The notes under the pieces were generated by a model. The model was not told the origin of the DNA and did no database searches. It was given only the letters and a program-made list of their open reading frames with translations. A DNA stretch of 64,000 nt. Origin: Volutella citrinella. Taxonomy: Eukaryota; Ascomycota; Sordariomycetes; Hypocreales; Nectriaceae. The stretch lies in the NCBI GenBank assembly GCA_034401135.1, contig JAWZSP010000007.1, positions 124,001-188,000 on the forward strand. Reading direction: 5' to 3'. Made by a program: the position numbers and the translations under genes. This document shows positions 44,267 to 54,686 of the stretch, in pieces. Within the stretch, counting starts at the first letter, position 1. Each line of letters begins with the position of its first letter.

Positions 44267-45067
44267 GTTGAAGGATACAGATAAGCGAGTTAACTGCTGA
44301 AGCGTAAAAAAGGAATGTGAGACGTCTGATGTCTAAAATGTTGATGAGAAAGTAGTAAAATGAGTCTGAATGGACTAGACGGCAAGTGTCCTTATATATC
44401 TCGACATTGTACGACATTGCCGCAATTGAATAGCAGCACATTGTGCAAGTGAACCAGTCTCCTAATTCGACACCCCTCTCCAGCGTTCACACACAGAGAC
44501 GGTGGAGCTTCCTCGCGAAATGCGCTAAACTAATTCAGGCGCCCCCAGCGAGGGTGGTCTACCATTGGATGAGAACAATATTAGCTTCGCGCCCCATGAA
44601 AGCCGAAGGGCCGACTGGAGTGGCTGCACCGGGTGAACCCACATCACATCTTCCATGATTCCTGACGAGCCATCCTCCGCAGCGGCAGTCAAGGGGTCAA
44701 ATGAGGGAGCCGAGGACGTGCCATGTCACACCGAGTCTGTCAAAGGAAATCATTCTATACCATTCTAGGCTCCCCATGCGACTCCGTGCAGCTATTGGTC
44801 GTGCAGTATACGACTAATGTGATTTATATCGAAATGACTCTTAGCGCTCGGATTTCTAATACACTAACCTGCTCGTGGTTTCTGTTGCGATGCCTTTGCG
44901 GGAGGGAGACCTTCCGCTGGCCTGGCTTCTTACTCGGACAGCCATCCGGGCCGACTGCGCCTGGCTGTCATTCGCAATTCTCTATTTAGACGCCGCGTTG
45001 AGACCTCCAAAGTCTGCTCAAGGCTGTAGTCTCTTTACTCGCTTCCAATTTGTTTTCCTAACTCACA
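44267..45067. other. Divergent intergenic region, GFA / SDR
   Basis: About 800 bases head-to-head. The GFA TATA box is near 44395 and a CTATTTAG box near 44982 may serve the SDR gene. No further gene was seen. Confidence 0.5.
44391..44401 (-). promoter_or_regulatory. TATA box of GFA-family gene
   Basis: CTTATATATCT contains TATATA in the right orientation about 130 bases upstream of the ATG at 44266. Confidence 0.55.
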
Positions 45068-46193
45068 ATGCCGTCTCTCCAACTCATCCGTCAAACAAAC
45101 TCAAACCTGGGCAATGCCCATCCTGAGATTGTTGCCGTCATGCGTCAGTCACCGCACACACCCGTCTGCAAAGACTTGCTGTCTCCGTCGTTTCGAGCTG
45201 ACCAATTACAGTTGGTGCAACCGGAGGGATTGGGGCTGCAACCTGTCGAGAGCTGGTACTGCAATGCAAACGTCCCACCTTGTACCTTGTGGGCCAAAAT
45301 GAACATCGCGCATCCGCTCTTATACATGAGCTGAAGGCCACGAATTCGGCCGCTCAAGTCACTTTCATTCAAAGTGATCTCACACTTTTGCGCAATGTCG
45401 ACGACGTCTGTCGCAGGATTTCGCACAAAGCGTCCAAAATCAATCTTCTCTTCATGACAGCTGGATTCCTGAGTCCGCAAGGAAGGGTCGGTGAGTCACA
45501 TCCTATTGCTGAGAGTTGCAGCGCCTTATACTTTCTTGAGAGATGCGTACTAACCTGGGAATAGAAACAAGCGAAGGACTTGACAAGATGTACAGCTTGC
45601 AGTATTTCTCCAAAATTCGGTCCGTCGTCAAGCTACTCCCGCTTCTCAATAGAGCTGGTCAGAACCAGGAGCTGGCCCGAGTTGTCTCCGTCCTGGGCGC
45701 GGGTAACGAAGGCAAGGTCTTTAAAGACGACCTGGAGATGAAACACAACTACAGTCTCCAGAACTGTTCGAGCCAAGCTATTTCAATGAATTCGCTGGCC
45801 CTGGAGCACCTGGCGCGCGAGAATCCGAATGTTTCATTTGTCCACACCTACCCCGGCGTGGTGAGACAGACCAGCATCATGTCCAACATGGGCCAACCTC
45901 TGACCACTGTTATCCGTATCTTGATGTTTTTGGCGACACCCTTCACGACCTCGGTTCGCACTTGCGCAGAGCGGCAACTGTATTTGAGTACCGCCGATGA
46001 TTTCTCTCCCAACGACAGGGGTGGTGTGTCTACCAATCGCCCAGCTTCCTATAGGATTACTAGTAGTGGAGATATTTGTTCCGAGAATGCTCTGCTTTCG
46101 AGCTATCTCCGTGACGGAACCTTGGAGAAGGTGTGGCAATTCACCGAAACTGTCTTCCGGCGAGTCTTGGAGAAGTACCAGGGCTCTGCCTGA
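45068..46193 (+). CDS. Atypical short-chain dehydrogenase/reductase
   Basis: Three exons (45068-45143, 45212-45490, 45565-46193) give 327 residues. Splicing builds the Rossmann motif M-L-G-A-T-G-G-I-G-A-A-T and later Y-L-V-G-Q-N, then the D-L-T-L-L segment that contacts the adenine. N-L-L-F-M-T-A-G-F replaces the usual NNAG. The expected catalytic S-Y-x-x-x-K block is degenerate: the aligned region reads Y-F-S-K-I-R and a later stretch has S-S-Q-A-I-S-M-N-S where YxxxK would lie. It belongs to a group of ascomycete SDR-like proteins often found in secondary metabolism clusters. NAD(P) binding is likely; normal oxidoreductase chemistry is doubtful. The C-terminal region has an H-T-Y-P-G-V-V motif. 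No signal peptide is present. Confidence 0.85.
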
Positions 46194-46700
46194 GACTCAG
46201 AATGTTTCTCTCTCAGACTCCGTGCTCTTCTAGACTTCTATGGGTGAATCTTTTCCTGGTATTGAGGTTAGTGGTTAGATAGAGTCAAATTACAGCTTGC
46301 GCTTCTCCGGCTTACGATGAATCATACATAATGACAGCTGTTCGTCTCGCCACTTGTCCTCCTGTCTACAAAGTGTATTGAGTGGGGAAAACCGTATGCC
46401 CGGCCAACTCGACGAGCATCGATGCACAACCTTATTTCCTTACATGATCAGGGCATCTAACAGACTAATGCAATGATGCGGGTGCTTTCACCTCAGCACT
46501 GCTTTCTCAGATTATCGTAATAACGTTTTACGCATCTTTAAGAAACATGTTAAAATAAGCTTCGTGCTTTGGCTTTCAGATCGGCTGCTGGTCTCGATTG
46601 CTAGTAGGCCTTGCCAGACCAGACGCCATATTCGATTTATCCATCTGCAAGACATTGAATCCAACTTGCCATCGCTAGCTGCCTACTGATGCCCATAAAA
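46194..46700. other. Convergent 3' intergenic region
   Basis: About 500 AT-leaning bases between the stops of the SDR and the amidase fusion. Nothing recognisable. Confidence 0.5.
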
Positions 46701-48937
46701 TCATGACATTGTAGATGCCAGAGTCTCTTCAACCATTCTGGCGAAACGTAAAACTTCAGCATCAAGGCGGCTTCCGCCCAACAACGTAACTCCAAAAGGC
46801 AGTTTCCCATTATCTTCTGTGTTTCCCGACAGCTCGGCAGCAGGATACGTGGAAATTGGAATCGCGACAGCACAGAGGTCGAGCACGTTTCCAGAGTGAG
46901 TAAACTCGCCCAACATGCTGTTCCTCCGGATAGGGTCAGCCAGCATCTCCTCAATCGTCCAATGCGTCGTCGTGGTCGGGACCAGCACAAAGTCGACTTG
47001 AGTAAACGTCTTTTCTGCTTCACGTGTGAGTCGCGCTTTTGCCTGAAGGTCACGGTACGCTTGGACGGCGGATGAATTCCTCTGCACGACTTGGTCAAAG
47101 AGTTGGGCAATGACGGGATGCAGGTGAGGCCGGTTTTTGGGAAGCCAGTCGTCGGGTAGATTGGCAAGACGCTCGGATACAAAAGTGCCTTCGTACAGCA
47201 GCTTGCCGGCCTTTTCAAACGGTGTCCAGTCTATTGATGTCAAGACCCCACCCATTAACTGCATCTTTGTCACGGTTTCGTTGAATAACCGTCGATATGG
47301 TACGGAGCACACTGATAGAGCTTCTGCGGGCGGGATACCGAATTTGAATGAAGTTGCCTGACGCCCAACAGAGTTGACGTGTCTCTCAAAGGCAATGGCC
47401 GGCTTAGAGTATGGGTCGTTCTCGTCAAAGCCTTCGAGAAGCCGGCTGACTGTGGCCGCATCTCGGACCGTCTTGGAAATGATGGCGATGCAGTCAAGAG
47501 AGAGACATGCGGGTGTCAATCCAACAGCCGACAGCATTCCCCTGGTTGGTTTGTATCCCACCACTCCATTGAAACAGGCTGGAACACGACCGCTGCCAGC
47601 TGTGTCGGTTGCGATCGAAAAGGAACAGAGATCTGCACCAACGCTCACGCAGTTGCCGCTGGAGGATCCGCCTGAGATGTAGTCGGGGTGAAAGACCGAG
47701 TGCGTGATTCCATAGGGACTCCTGCATCCCGACAGGCCAGTGGCAAGCTGGTCGAGGTTGGTCTTTCCGATGAAGATGGCGCCATTCACAAGCGCCTTGT
47801 CGTGGACAACAGCGGATCTGCTCGGTATATGTGCCAGTGGCGGACAAGCAGTCGTTGTCGGCATTCCGGCGACATCAAGACTGTCCTTGATGCTGAATGG
47901 GACTCCAAACAACGGAGGAAGCTTGCCCCTGTCTGGAAACTGCTGGGCAAGCGCCTCGGCAGCTTGTAAGGCTGCCTCCTTGGGCAGAAGCTCTATCCAA
48001 ACGGCCGGATCAACCTCTTGGTAAGCCTCGATTCTGCGATACAACGTCTCAATGACGGTCATGGGCGAGACTCCGGCCCTGTATGAGCGTTGCAGAGCCT
48101 CAATACGAACATCTCCATCCCAATCCGGGGGCGTCTGCGGTGGAGTGTTTGCCGACCAGCGATTGTCGGCGCTCGACTCGGCTTCAAGAGCTTCCAGCAT
48201 TGGCTCGAGCTTGGCCACGAATCCAAAGAGCCCTTGTGACCAGTACAGCATCTCGAGAGACGAAGTTTTGAATGCCGCATTGTATCCAGCCGTGGCCTCT
48301 TCGATACCACCTAGGCTACTTGTCAGAAAATGGTCCTCGAACATGGAATCTGGGACTTACAGCACTCGAACCCTCGGTCGTTTGCTTCTCTGATGGTGGT
48401 TGCGAAGCAGCACTCGGTGGTAACCCCCGATACGATCAAGTGGGTGATCTCATGACTCTTGAGCTTGTGTATCAGGGTGGTGTTCCAAAACGCGCCCTTT
48501 CCCGGCTTGTCAATGACGACCTCACCTGGGAAAGGCTGCAGGTCATCGATTATGTCGTGACCATATTCTCCCTGGACCAAAAGCTTACCCATCTCACCGT
48601 TGTCTCCAATCACCAGAGGCTGCGTGTTTTCTGGAGCAGCGGACTGTCTAACCAGCTTGGAGGATGGACAGTCGGAGAGGTCTGGCTTGTGGCCCTCCCG
48701 AGTGTGGAATATCTTGAGCCCAGCGCCGCGGCAGGCCTCTAGCAGTCTCTTAGTTGGCGCAATCGAGGCTTGGACGGCATCCAAGTTGCCGCCTTGGATG
48801 TCTCCGAAGCCGCCTGGGAGGAGGAAATCTCTCTGCATGTCAATGACGAGGAGCGCCGTGTGTCCTGGGTCGAATGCAAACGCATAAGGCAGTGCGTCTG
48901 CCGACAGGATCCTAGACTTGACTGGAGCTGCGGCCAT
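46701..48937 (-). CDS. Fusion enzyme: isochorismatase-like cysteine hydrolase + allophanate-hydrolase-like amidase
   Basis: Two exons (48937-48361, 48310-46701) give 728 residues. The 50-base intron (GTAAGT, CCTAG) lies inside the first domain, and the sequence after it (E-E-A-T-A-G-Y-N, then W-S-Q-G-L-F-G-F-V-A) is the normal end of an isochorismatase domain, so this is one gene. Domain 1 (about 1-235) has the full triad: Asp33 in V-I-D-M-Q-R-D-F, Lys144 in D-K-P-G-K-G-A-F and Cys177 in T-T-E-C-C. Domain 2 (about 255-728) is an amidase-signature hydrolase with Lys334, cis-Ser near 408 (S-G-G-S-S-S-G) and Ser432 (T-A-G-S-G-R). Its start (Y-R-A-G-V-S-P, then V-W-I-E-L-L-P) resembles AtzF/Dur1 allophanate hydrolase, but the AtzF C-terminal domain is missing. 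Predicted: biuret or a related ureide to allophanate, then to ammonia. It is divergent from an NCS1 permease. Confidence 0.9.
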
Positions 48938-49544
48938 GATTGCAAACAAAGAGCGTAGAGTAGGAAACGATGCTGTACTAATGTAGAGGTAGTCTTCCTA
49001 CAACAATTTCTGGTGGATTATATACATGGTCCCGTAGAATACCCCAACAATCCATTCGACGGGTTACTAGACCAATACCGCACCCCAAACCCTGGTAATC
49101 GTCATCTGACACATGCCTATCGGTGATAGGTGCCCGCCGACGGGTTGCCGACGGCCGATAAACCCTTATCTCTGTGGCGGCTTGGTGGCGTCCGTTGCCA
49201 ATCCGTTTTCGGCACAGCTTTGTCACCTGTTCTGAGAACCCCATGTTCATGAGCCGGCTTATCTCTGATATTCGAGTGGGGGGATCGTTATCTGAGCCCT
49301 TGAAGCGCAACGCTGGTGGCTTGGCCTCTCCTCAGGTGCCGGGCTAGCTACGCTCTGCCGACGGCTCACCGCGCGGCCGATAGGATAGCAGACAAGACCA
49401 TCTAGATATTGTTCCATTACATCATGGGAGAGCTTCTGGCTTGAACGTGATATTTATTCCCCGCGACTCCCTGGATGATCCATGTTTCCAGCAGCAACCT
49501 AACACAGCGTCCAACACCATTATCATCCAGAGCATCACTACACA
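48938..49544. promoter_or_regulatory. Divergent promoter, amidase fusion / NCS1 permease
   Basis: A 607-base head-to-head promoter region. Its central part is dense in GATA-factor motifs, listed separately. Confidence 0.75.
49117..49383. promoter_or_regulatory. Cluster of seven HGATAR (AreA/NIT2-type GATA) sites
   Basis: Within 267 bases there are seven matches to HGATAR: CGATAG at 49117 (minus), TGATAG at 49124, CGATAA at 49156, AGATAA at 49166, 49259 and 49288 (all minus), and CGATAG at 49378. Chance would give about one. HGATAR is the known target of the fungal nitrogen regulators AreA and NIT2, which need several sites for strong activation. The cluster lies between the hydrolase fusion and the permease and fits co-induction on nitrogen limitation. 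Confidence 0.7.
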
Positions 49545-51469
49545 ATGCCGTCCTTCTCCGTTCAGCAAGTGAGGGAGAGGATCAAACCTCATCTCTCATG
49601 GAAGGTCCCCGCCAGACACGGCATCTACAAGGACAGCAAGTGGTCCAATGAAGGTACGTCAAAGAGCCAGCCGTGTCATATGGACCGTGATAACTCATCA
49701 ATCTCATTGTGCTGTAGACCTCGACCCGATTGCGCCCGAGAACCGGACCTGGGGCGGCCTGGATTACTGGGCATACTGGACTTCTGACATGATGGTTAGA
49801 TACATGTTCCAAGTTAGCCTTACTTCGCTGATGCTGAATAACAGGCTCCCCCTTTGGCATCCACAGTGTCGAGTGTCATGGCACTTGGTTTCACCGCCAG
49901 GGAGACCATCCCCATCGTCTTCTTTGGCTTCATGATTTGCAGCGTCGTCGTTACGCTCACTGGCAAGATGGGGGCAACCTATGCTGTGCCCTATCCCGTC
50001 ATTGTCCGCTCCATCTTTGGAATGTACGGGTCGTACCCGGTCATCTTGATTCGAGGTGGGAGAGGAACACGTTTCTGCATGAACACTGGCTCACATCTTT
50101 CTAGCATTTGTCGCTCTGATGTGGACTGCCATTCTTACCGTGCAGGCCGGTGCTTTCCTTCAGCGCTGCATCGAAGCAATTTGGCCCAGCTTCATTGACG
50201 TCCCCAACAAGCTGCCAGAGGATGCCGGAATTACTTGTGAGAATCTGGTCCCCACTCATCCATCAACACCAATCTAACATGTACTTATAGCTGCGGGCCT
50301 TCTCTGCCTGTTTCTCTACTGGTTCATACAAACAGCTCTCGCCCTCATGCCCATCACGAAACTGCGCATCCTATTTCTGGTCAAGGGCATCATTGTGCCC
50401 CCCACGTTCCTTGCTCTCTTCCTCTGGGCCGCGATTGTGACCAAGGGGGGTGGACCACTAGTCACAGGGAAAGCCAAGATGACTTCCGATTACATGAACA
50501 CAGCCTATTCCGCCCTGACCGCTCTCAATGTCATCATGGGACTGTTCTCGTCGATGGCTGTAAATATGCCAGGTAATCAAGCCCCCTCCAATCCAAGGCA
50601 GACTTGCAACCGACGCTAACATTGCGCTTCCAGATTTCGGTCGCTTCTCCAAGAATCGTCTAGGCGGTTACCACCAATACTTTGCCTTGCCAGTCATCGG
50701 GACTCTGGCGTCGCTGACTCCGATCTTTGTTACTTCTGCGAATCAGTACATCTGGGGAGAGTTCGAATGGTACATGCCGGCAGTCATCGCCAACTTTGAC
50801 TCCCGTGCCGCCAAGTTCTTTACGGGATTCAGTTTCATCCTCGCCACTATCGGAAACCAGGTCGCCGCCGGAACCTACCCATTCTCAAATGATGTTACGG
50901 GAATTGCTCCCAAGTACATCAACATCTTCCGAGCCACGCTATTCATTTCCATCTTCTGCGTCGTTTCCACGCCTTGGAACATTATCAAGAACGCTGTTGG
51001 TCTTTTGGCCTTTCTGAGTGGCTACTCCTGCCTCATGGGGCCTCTGGCTGGCGTCATGATTTGCGATTACTACCTCATCAAGAAAGGCAAGCTCAATATC
51101 CACGAGCTATATCGCAGCAACGGAATCTATTGGTATGACTACGGCGTCAACTGGCGTGCATACGCTGCATTTATTGCTGGCTTTGCACCCCTGCTGCCCG
51201 GTTTCGCCAAGAGCATTGAGCACAGCCTGGATGTTGGCGGCGCTTGGAAAATCTACACGTTTGCCTGGGTTTTCGGCTTCGCGCTGTCCGTCTTGATTTA
51301 CTACGTCATCTGCACCTATGTGTCGCCCCCAACAGGGGCCATGGTTGAGGAAGCAGTGTATCCCCCGCAGAGAGGAGATGTTGAGTCGGTTGCTGATAGC
51401 GGCGTCGAGGTGTCTGATTCCAAGGGCTCGTTCTCAGCTAAAGAGAAGGAGGTCAGCACTGGACAGTAG
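49545..51469 (+). CDS. NCS1-family permease (allantoin/uracil/ureide type)
   Basis: Six exons (49545-49653, 49718-49794, 49845-50055, 50105-50236, 50291-50572, 50634-51469) give 548 residues. N-terminal family motifs are N-E-D-L-D-P-I, P-E-N-R-T-W and W-A-Y-W-T-S-D. Then come F-T-A-R-E-T in TM1, G-A-T-Y-A-V-P-Y-P-V-I-V-R-S-I-F-G in the TM3 region and N-Q-V-A-A-G-T-Y-P-F-S-N-D in TM8. These mark the Fur/Dal4 branch of NCS1, which imports uracil, allantoin, uridine and similar nitrogen heterocycles or ureides by proton symport at the plasma membrane. The hydrophilic tail has Lys and Ser suited to ubiquitin-driven turnover. It shares a GATA-rich promoter with the hydrolase fusion, so it probably imports that enzyme's substrate or a precursor. 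The exon 2 donor, GTTAGA, is unusual. Confidence 0.92.
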
Positions 51470-51802
51470 TTATGCTGCGATACGATTGGATGGACACATG
51501 GTTCGCAACCAGAGGATATTTGTTTTTGAGCTAGTAAGGGAATTGAGGAAACACACTTCAGCTTTCAATCCACGCAGAGCCTTTATTTGATCAGCATGAT
51601 CGCCTTCAACACTTCCATGCCTATTGGCGCCATCGCTTGTACATGCTTCTTGCCACGATGATAGACACTGACATGCAGTAGCCAGGTAACATCGGCGCAC
51701 ACCTCCAATGAAGAGTCAGGACTATCAAGCCACCACATGTCTCTTCAAGCCACGATCGCCGTGGACGTGCTGGATGGCGGTTCGGGGAATACCCCAAATA
51801 CC

Positions 51803-51814
51803 AGGGTTAGGGTT
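51803..51814. repeat. Interstitial telomere-like motif
   Basis: AGGGTTAGGGTT, i.e. two units of the fungal telomere repeat TTAGGG. The identical 12-mer recurs at 54392 and, in the opposite orientation, at 63915. Confidence 0.8.
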
Positions 51815-51956
51815 GCGGCAGGTTGGCTCCGGTAATTCTGCAAACTAAACCATGACAAAGCAGCCTAACATGGACCTAACTGCATAGCCCTGACTCGAAA
51901 TCCACTAGTATCCCATTGGTTGTCGATCATCGGGGTGGCATGTAACACGCTGCAGA

Positions 51957-51984
51957 TTGAAGGAGCTTGAAGGAGCTTGAAGGA
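51957..51984. repeat. Tandem 10-base repeat (TTGAAGGAGC, 2.8 units)
   Basis: Two perfect copies and a third partial copy lie head-to-tail in an intergenic region. No function is evident. Confidence 0.85.
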
Positions 51985-52254
51985 ATCGCCTGACCCACGA
52001 ATGTTACGCAGATGCAGACAAGAGCCCTGTGTTACGAATCGTGTGACCGAATGAGTAGCCTGAATAGGAAAGCTTACGCCAGTCAGCTTGCCCAATTTCA
52101 TCCTGCTTTCCGGCTCTTCCCTCGCCGGCTCACCCTCATTTCCACAGAGATGTTTATTTTTTATTAATAGCCTCCGTCTCCCAGTAGCAGGATTGCCCCT
52201 ACTGTGTCAAAGTTCAATGCCTCAACACTCCTTTTCGCACAGCGCCTCGCCATC

Positions 52255-52683
52255 ATGAAGGTCTCTTTATCCCTCCTTGTCCTTGGCGGCCTCTTGACGG
52301 AAGTCGCCTTTGCTGCTCAATGCAGTGGCAGCTCGCCAAAGCGTCTCAAGAAGTTCATCTGGACATATTGGAGTGTCCGTGATCGGATGTGCTACAACAT
52401 GGGAAACTGCGAGAAAAATGCCTTGTGCGACGTCCGCCAAGATTGGTACAATGGTTGGAACGGCAGTGTTATATTGCAGCGCACTTCGCTGAACGGCTAC
52501 TCCTACTGCTGGGTATGTTTCAGACACCATTCCCTGAGGATAGTGTTCCAGCAGCTGATATATTTGCAGAATGCGACTGAGAATATCATTAATGAGTGTA
52601 TTATCAAGGGTGGGTTGACCGAGGGTAACTGGACATATGAATCACAGACCTATTGGTTCAGGACTGAAGGCGACCTGAAGTAA
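52255..52683 (+). CDS. Small secreted cysteine-containing protein
   Basis: A signal peptide (MKVSLSLLVLGGLLTEVAFA) starts at the ATG at 52255. The frame reads through to 52683, but a 57-base in-frame intron (52513-52569; GTATGT, TTGCAG) is likely, giving 123 residues from two exons. The mature part is short, with Cys residues in Q-C-S-G, M-C-Y-N-M-G-N-C, A-L-C-D-V, Y-C-W and E-C-I-I, plus several Trp and Tyr residues and N-glycosylation sequons. Five or six Cys would give two or three disulfides. I do not recognise a family. The size, secretion and Cys pattern fit a candidate effector or a small antimicrobial or wall-associated protein; no function can be assigned. Confidence 0.78.
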   Translation: MKVSLSLLVLGGLLTEVAFAAQCSGSSPKRLKKFIWTYWSVRDRMCYNMGNCEKNALCDVRQDWYNGWNGSVILQRTSLNGYSYCWVCFRHHSLRIVFQQLIYLQNATENIINECIIKGGLTEGNWTYESQTYWFRTEGDLK

Positions 52684-52884
52684 ACTTGCGGAATCTATTG
52701 GGAATGATTCAATGACTACGAAAAAAATTGTCTTTATGAACCACAGGAACGCGCAACAATTGAAATGGAGCTGTTGATTCCCGCAGGCGAACAGATGAGC
52801 CTCCTCTCGGAGTCGGAAGCGCTCATCGGACCACATCTAGACTAGAAGCGCGACACTAAAAATACATTTACATCTCGTGTCGAC

Positions 52885-54036
52885 CTAAAGCACACCCCAG
52901 TCAATGAGGTCCCTAAGCAGCTCATCCGATGCACTTGAATAGATTGAATTCAGACCCCCAAGGCAAGGGTTGTACGCTGGCCGCTCAATGTGCGCAGCTG
53001 CCTCGTCAGGTCTGACCTGAGGCCGAGGCTTTTTCTCATCCTTCTTCCTGGAGGCCTTCATGGACCCACGTTCCTGGACTAGCGGGGAAGCGGTCCAACG
53101 CACAGCCCATTTTATTATCCGTGGCGGAATGAAGTCATTGGCATGGTGGAGGCATCGTGATCGTCCAGGACGTGCCCAAGTGCAGCGCAAAGGAGCCTCT
53201 TCTGAGACTAAGAACCTGTCCCCAGAAAGATCAAAACGCCATGTTTTTGCCCAGTTTACCAAATCCTCAAGGTCGGCTTCCCTCTCTTCTTCGTCTTCCA
53301 TCTCGATTGTCAAAGTGTCCAAGCTTGGAAGGGTTGCAAAAGTGCCTGCCCAGCCGGTCTTGGCCATTCTCGAGGCCTTTGCACGTTTCGAGACATCCAT
53401 GAACTTTTCTACCGCCTTTTGGTTGGCGACGCCTCGTTGGAAGGGATTCAGCAGGAAGGGCCTGTCAGGTGAGCCTCCGAGGTGGCGCATTGTGATTGTG
53501 AGGCTTCGCAGATTGTCCGAGACTGGTGCCAGCTCTCTCCGTAGCCAAAGCCCATCCCGGTCAAAGTCTTGGACTTGGGTAAAGAGCTGGAGGTGGTCTA
53601 TATGTGATAGCTGTGCTGGCGGTAAGCTCGCAAAGTATGCTGATGGACTGCTCTGTGGGCCGTATCCCTGATAGCACCTGTGGACGACAATGGTGCGTAA
53701 GACACGAGAGGCTTCCTGATGCACCAGCTTGCAGGTGCGTAAAAGTTCAGTTGGAATATGAGTGCGAGCTGTGCATCCGGGACGAAGCCAGTTTGGCAAG
53801 ATGGCGGTGTGAAGCGGATGGCCATCGTCTGTTACAATGGTAGGAGCGTCATCACCACTGTCGTCCGCAAAGGTAGTGTCGGTGATTCCCTCGACAAAGT
53901 TGCGACCAGGAATGTGTTGCTCCGTGAAATATAGCTTGTAAATCATTTGCCGGATTTCTACTGGTAGACGGAATAAAGGAGAAGCGGATTGCGGGTTGGC
54001 CTCATCAGTGATGCTGTCCAAATCTAGGGCGTCCAT
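52885..54036 (-). CDS. 2EXR/F-box-like domain protein
   Basis: A single exon encodes 383 residues from the ATG at 54036; an upstream in-frame TTG was not used. Near the N-terminus, P-L-F-R-L-P-V-E-I-R-Q-M-I-Y-K-L-Y matches the short '2EXR'/DUF7730-type motif, an F-box-like element found in large ascomycete families. It is followed by L-L-R-T-C-K-L-V-H-Q-E-A-S-R-V-L, also typical. The middle part has the L-x-x-L-x-I-x-M rhythm of these proteins. The C-terminal 60 residues are rich in Lys, Arg, Glu and Pro. The function of these proteins is unknown; protein-protein interaction, perhaps in ubiquitin ligases, is proposed. No signal peptide or TM is present. A TTTATTTAAATT box lies about 75 bases upstream. 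Confidence 0.82.
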   Translation of the reverse strand: MDALDLDSITDEANPQSASPLFRLPVEIRQMIYKLYFTEQHIPGRNFVEGITDTTFADDSGDDAPTIVTDDGHPLHTAILPNWLRPGCTARTHIPTELLRTCKLVHQEASRVLRTIVVHRCYQGYGPQSSPSAYFASLPPAQLSHIDHLQLFTQVQDFDRDGLWLRRELAPVSDNLRSLTITMRHLGGSPDRPFLLNPFQRGVANQKAVEKFMDVSKRAKASRMAKTGWAGTFATLPSLDTLTIEMEDEEEREADLEDLVNWAKTWRFDLSGDRFLVSEEAPLRCTWARPGRSRCLHHANDFIPPRIIKWAVRWTASPLVQERGSMKASRKKDEKKPRPQVRPDEAAAHIERPAYNPCLGGLNSIYSSASDELLRDLIDWGVL

Positions 54037-54686
54037 GTTCTCGGTTCGCTGGATCAGTTTAGGCAAGGATGAAGTAGTTCGTGGCTCTTTCTTTGTGGAG
54101 ATAGAAGGGAGTTTATTTAAATTAGTCGACGGTATTTACAAAATGCGCGCTTGTTCACATATATGATGTCTTTGAGATGGATGCCAGGCTTACACCAAGG
54201 CATTTCGCTAGGGGTTGAAATAGTGGCTGTACATGCCTGGGGGCCTCTCACCGTGGCGCAGGGGTGGGCTGTACTACAGAGCCTGGTTACCCGGGCATGC
54301 TGTCAGCGGGGTACAGGTGGGTACGTCCAGGCCCGGCGCTCAGGGCACCAAAGCACCCCTGTACAGTACCACTCTCCAAATGCCCTCCACTAGGGTTAGG
54401 GTTGTGCTCAGCTGAACTGGTGGCGTTTGGGATGATTGGCCTGCTCCGTTGCCTTATCTCTCGCCAATGGCAAGTGGCTCCAGGCCGACCCCCGAGATAA
54501 GCCAGTGACAATCTGGGGTTTCTGGGGCTGGAGCGAGCCGATTCCATCTATTCCCCTCGATTTGGGCTTTGCCGCACAAGGCAGGTCGACGTGAACACCT
54601 TGACCTACCTGCACGGAACTGCAAACTGTCAGATTCGCTTCCGGTTGCGGCTGGCTGGCTTGGGCTATGCTGCCTCCTCATGCACC
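54037..54686. other. Divergent intergenic region with telomere-like motif
   Basis: 650 bases head-to-head. It is GC-rich in the middle (about 54240-54370) and carries the 12-mer AGGGTTAGGGTT at 54392. Confidence 0.5.
54392..54403. repeat. Interstitial telomere-like motif
   Basis: AGGGTTAGGGTT, identical to the copy at 51803, in the divergent promoter between the 2EXR protein and a Zn2Cys6 regulator. Confidence 0.8.

Larger units (their letters stand above)
51470..52254. other. Intergenic region with short repeats
   Basis: About 785 bases between two plus-strand genes. It contains a two-unit telomere-like motif at 51803 and a 10-base tandem repeat at 51957. A TTTTTTATTAA stretch near 52160 may act as a promoter element. 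Confidence 0.5.

Noticed and set aside
46701..48937. Separate isochorismatase and amidase genes
   Set aside because: The first reading frame stops just after a perfect GTAAGT donor, and the second supplies the missing end of the isochorismatase fold before the amidase starts. A single 50-base intron joins them in phase.
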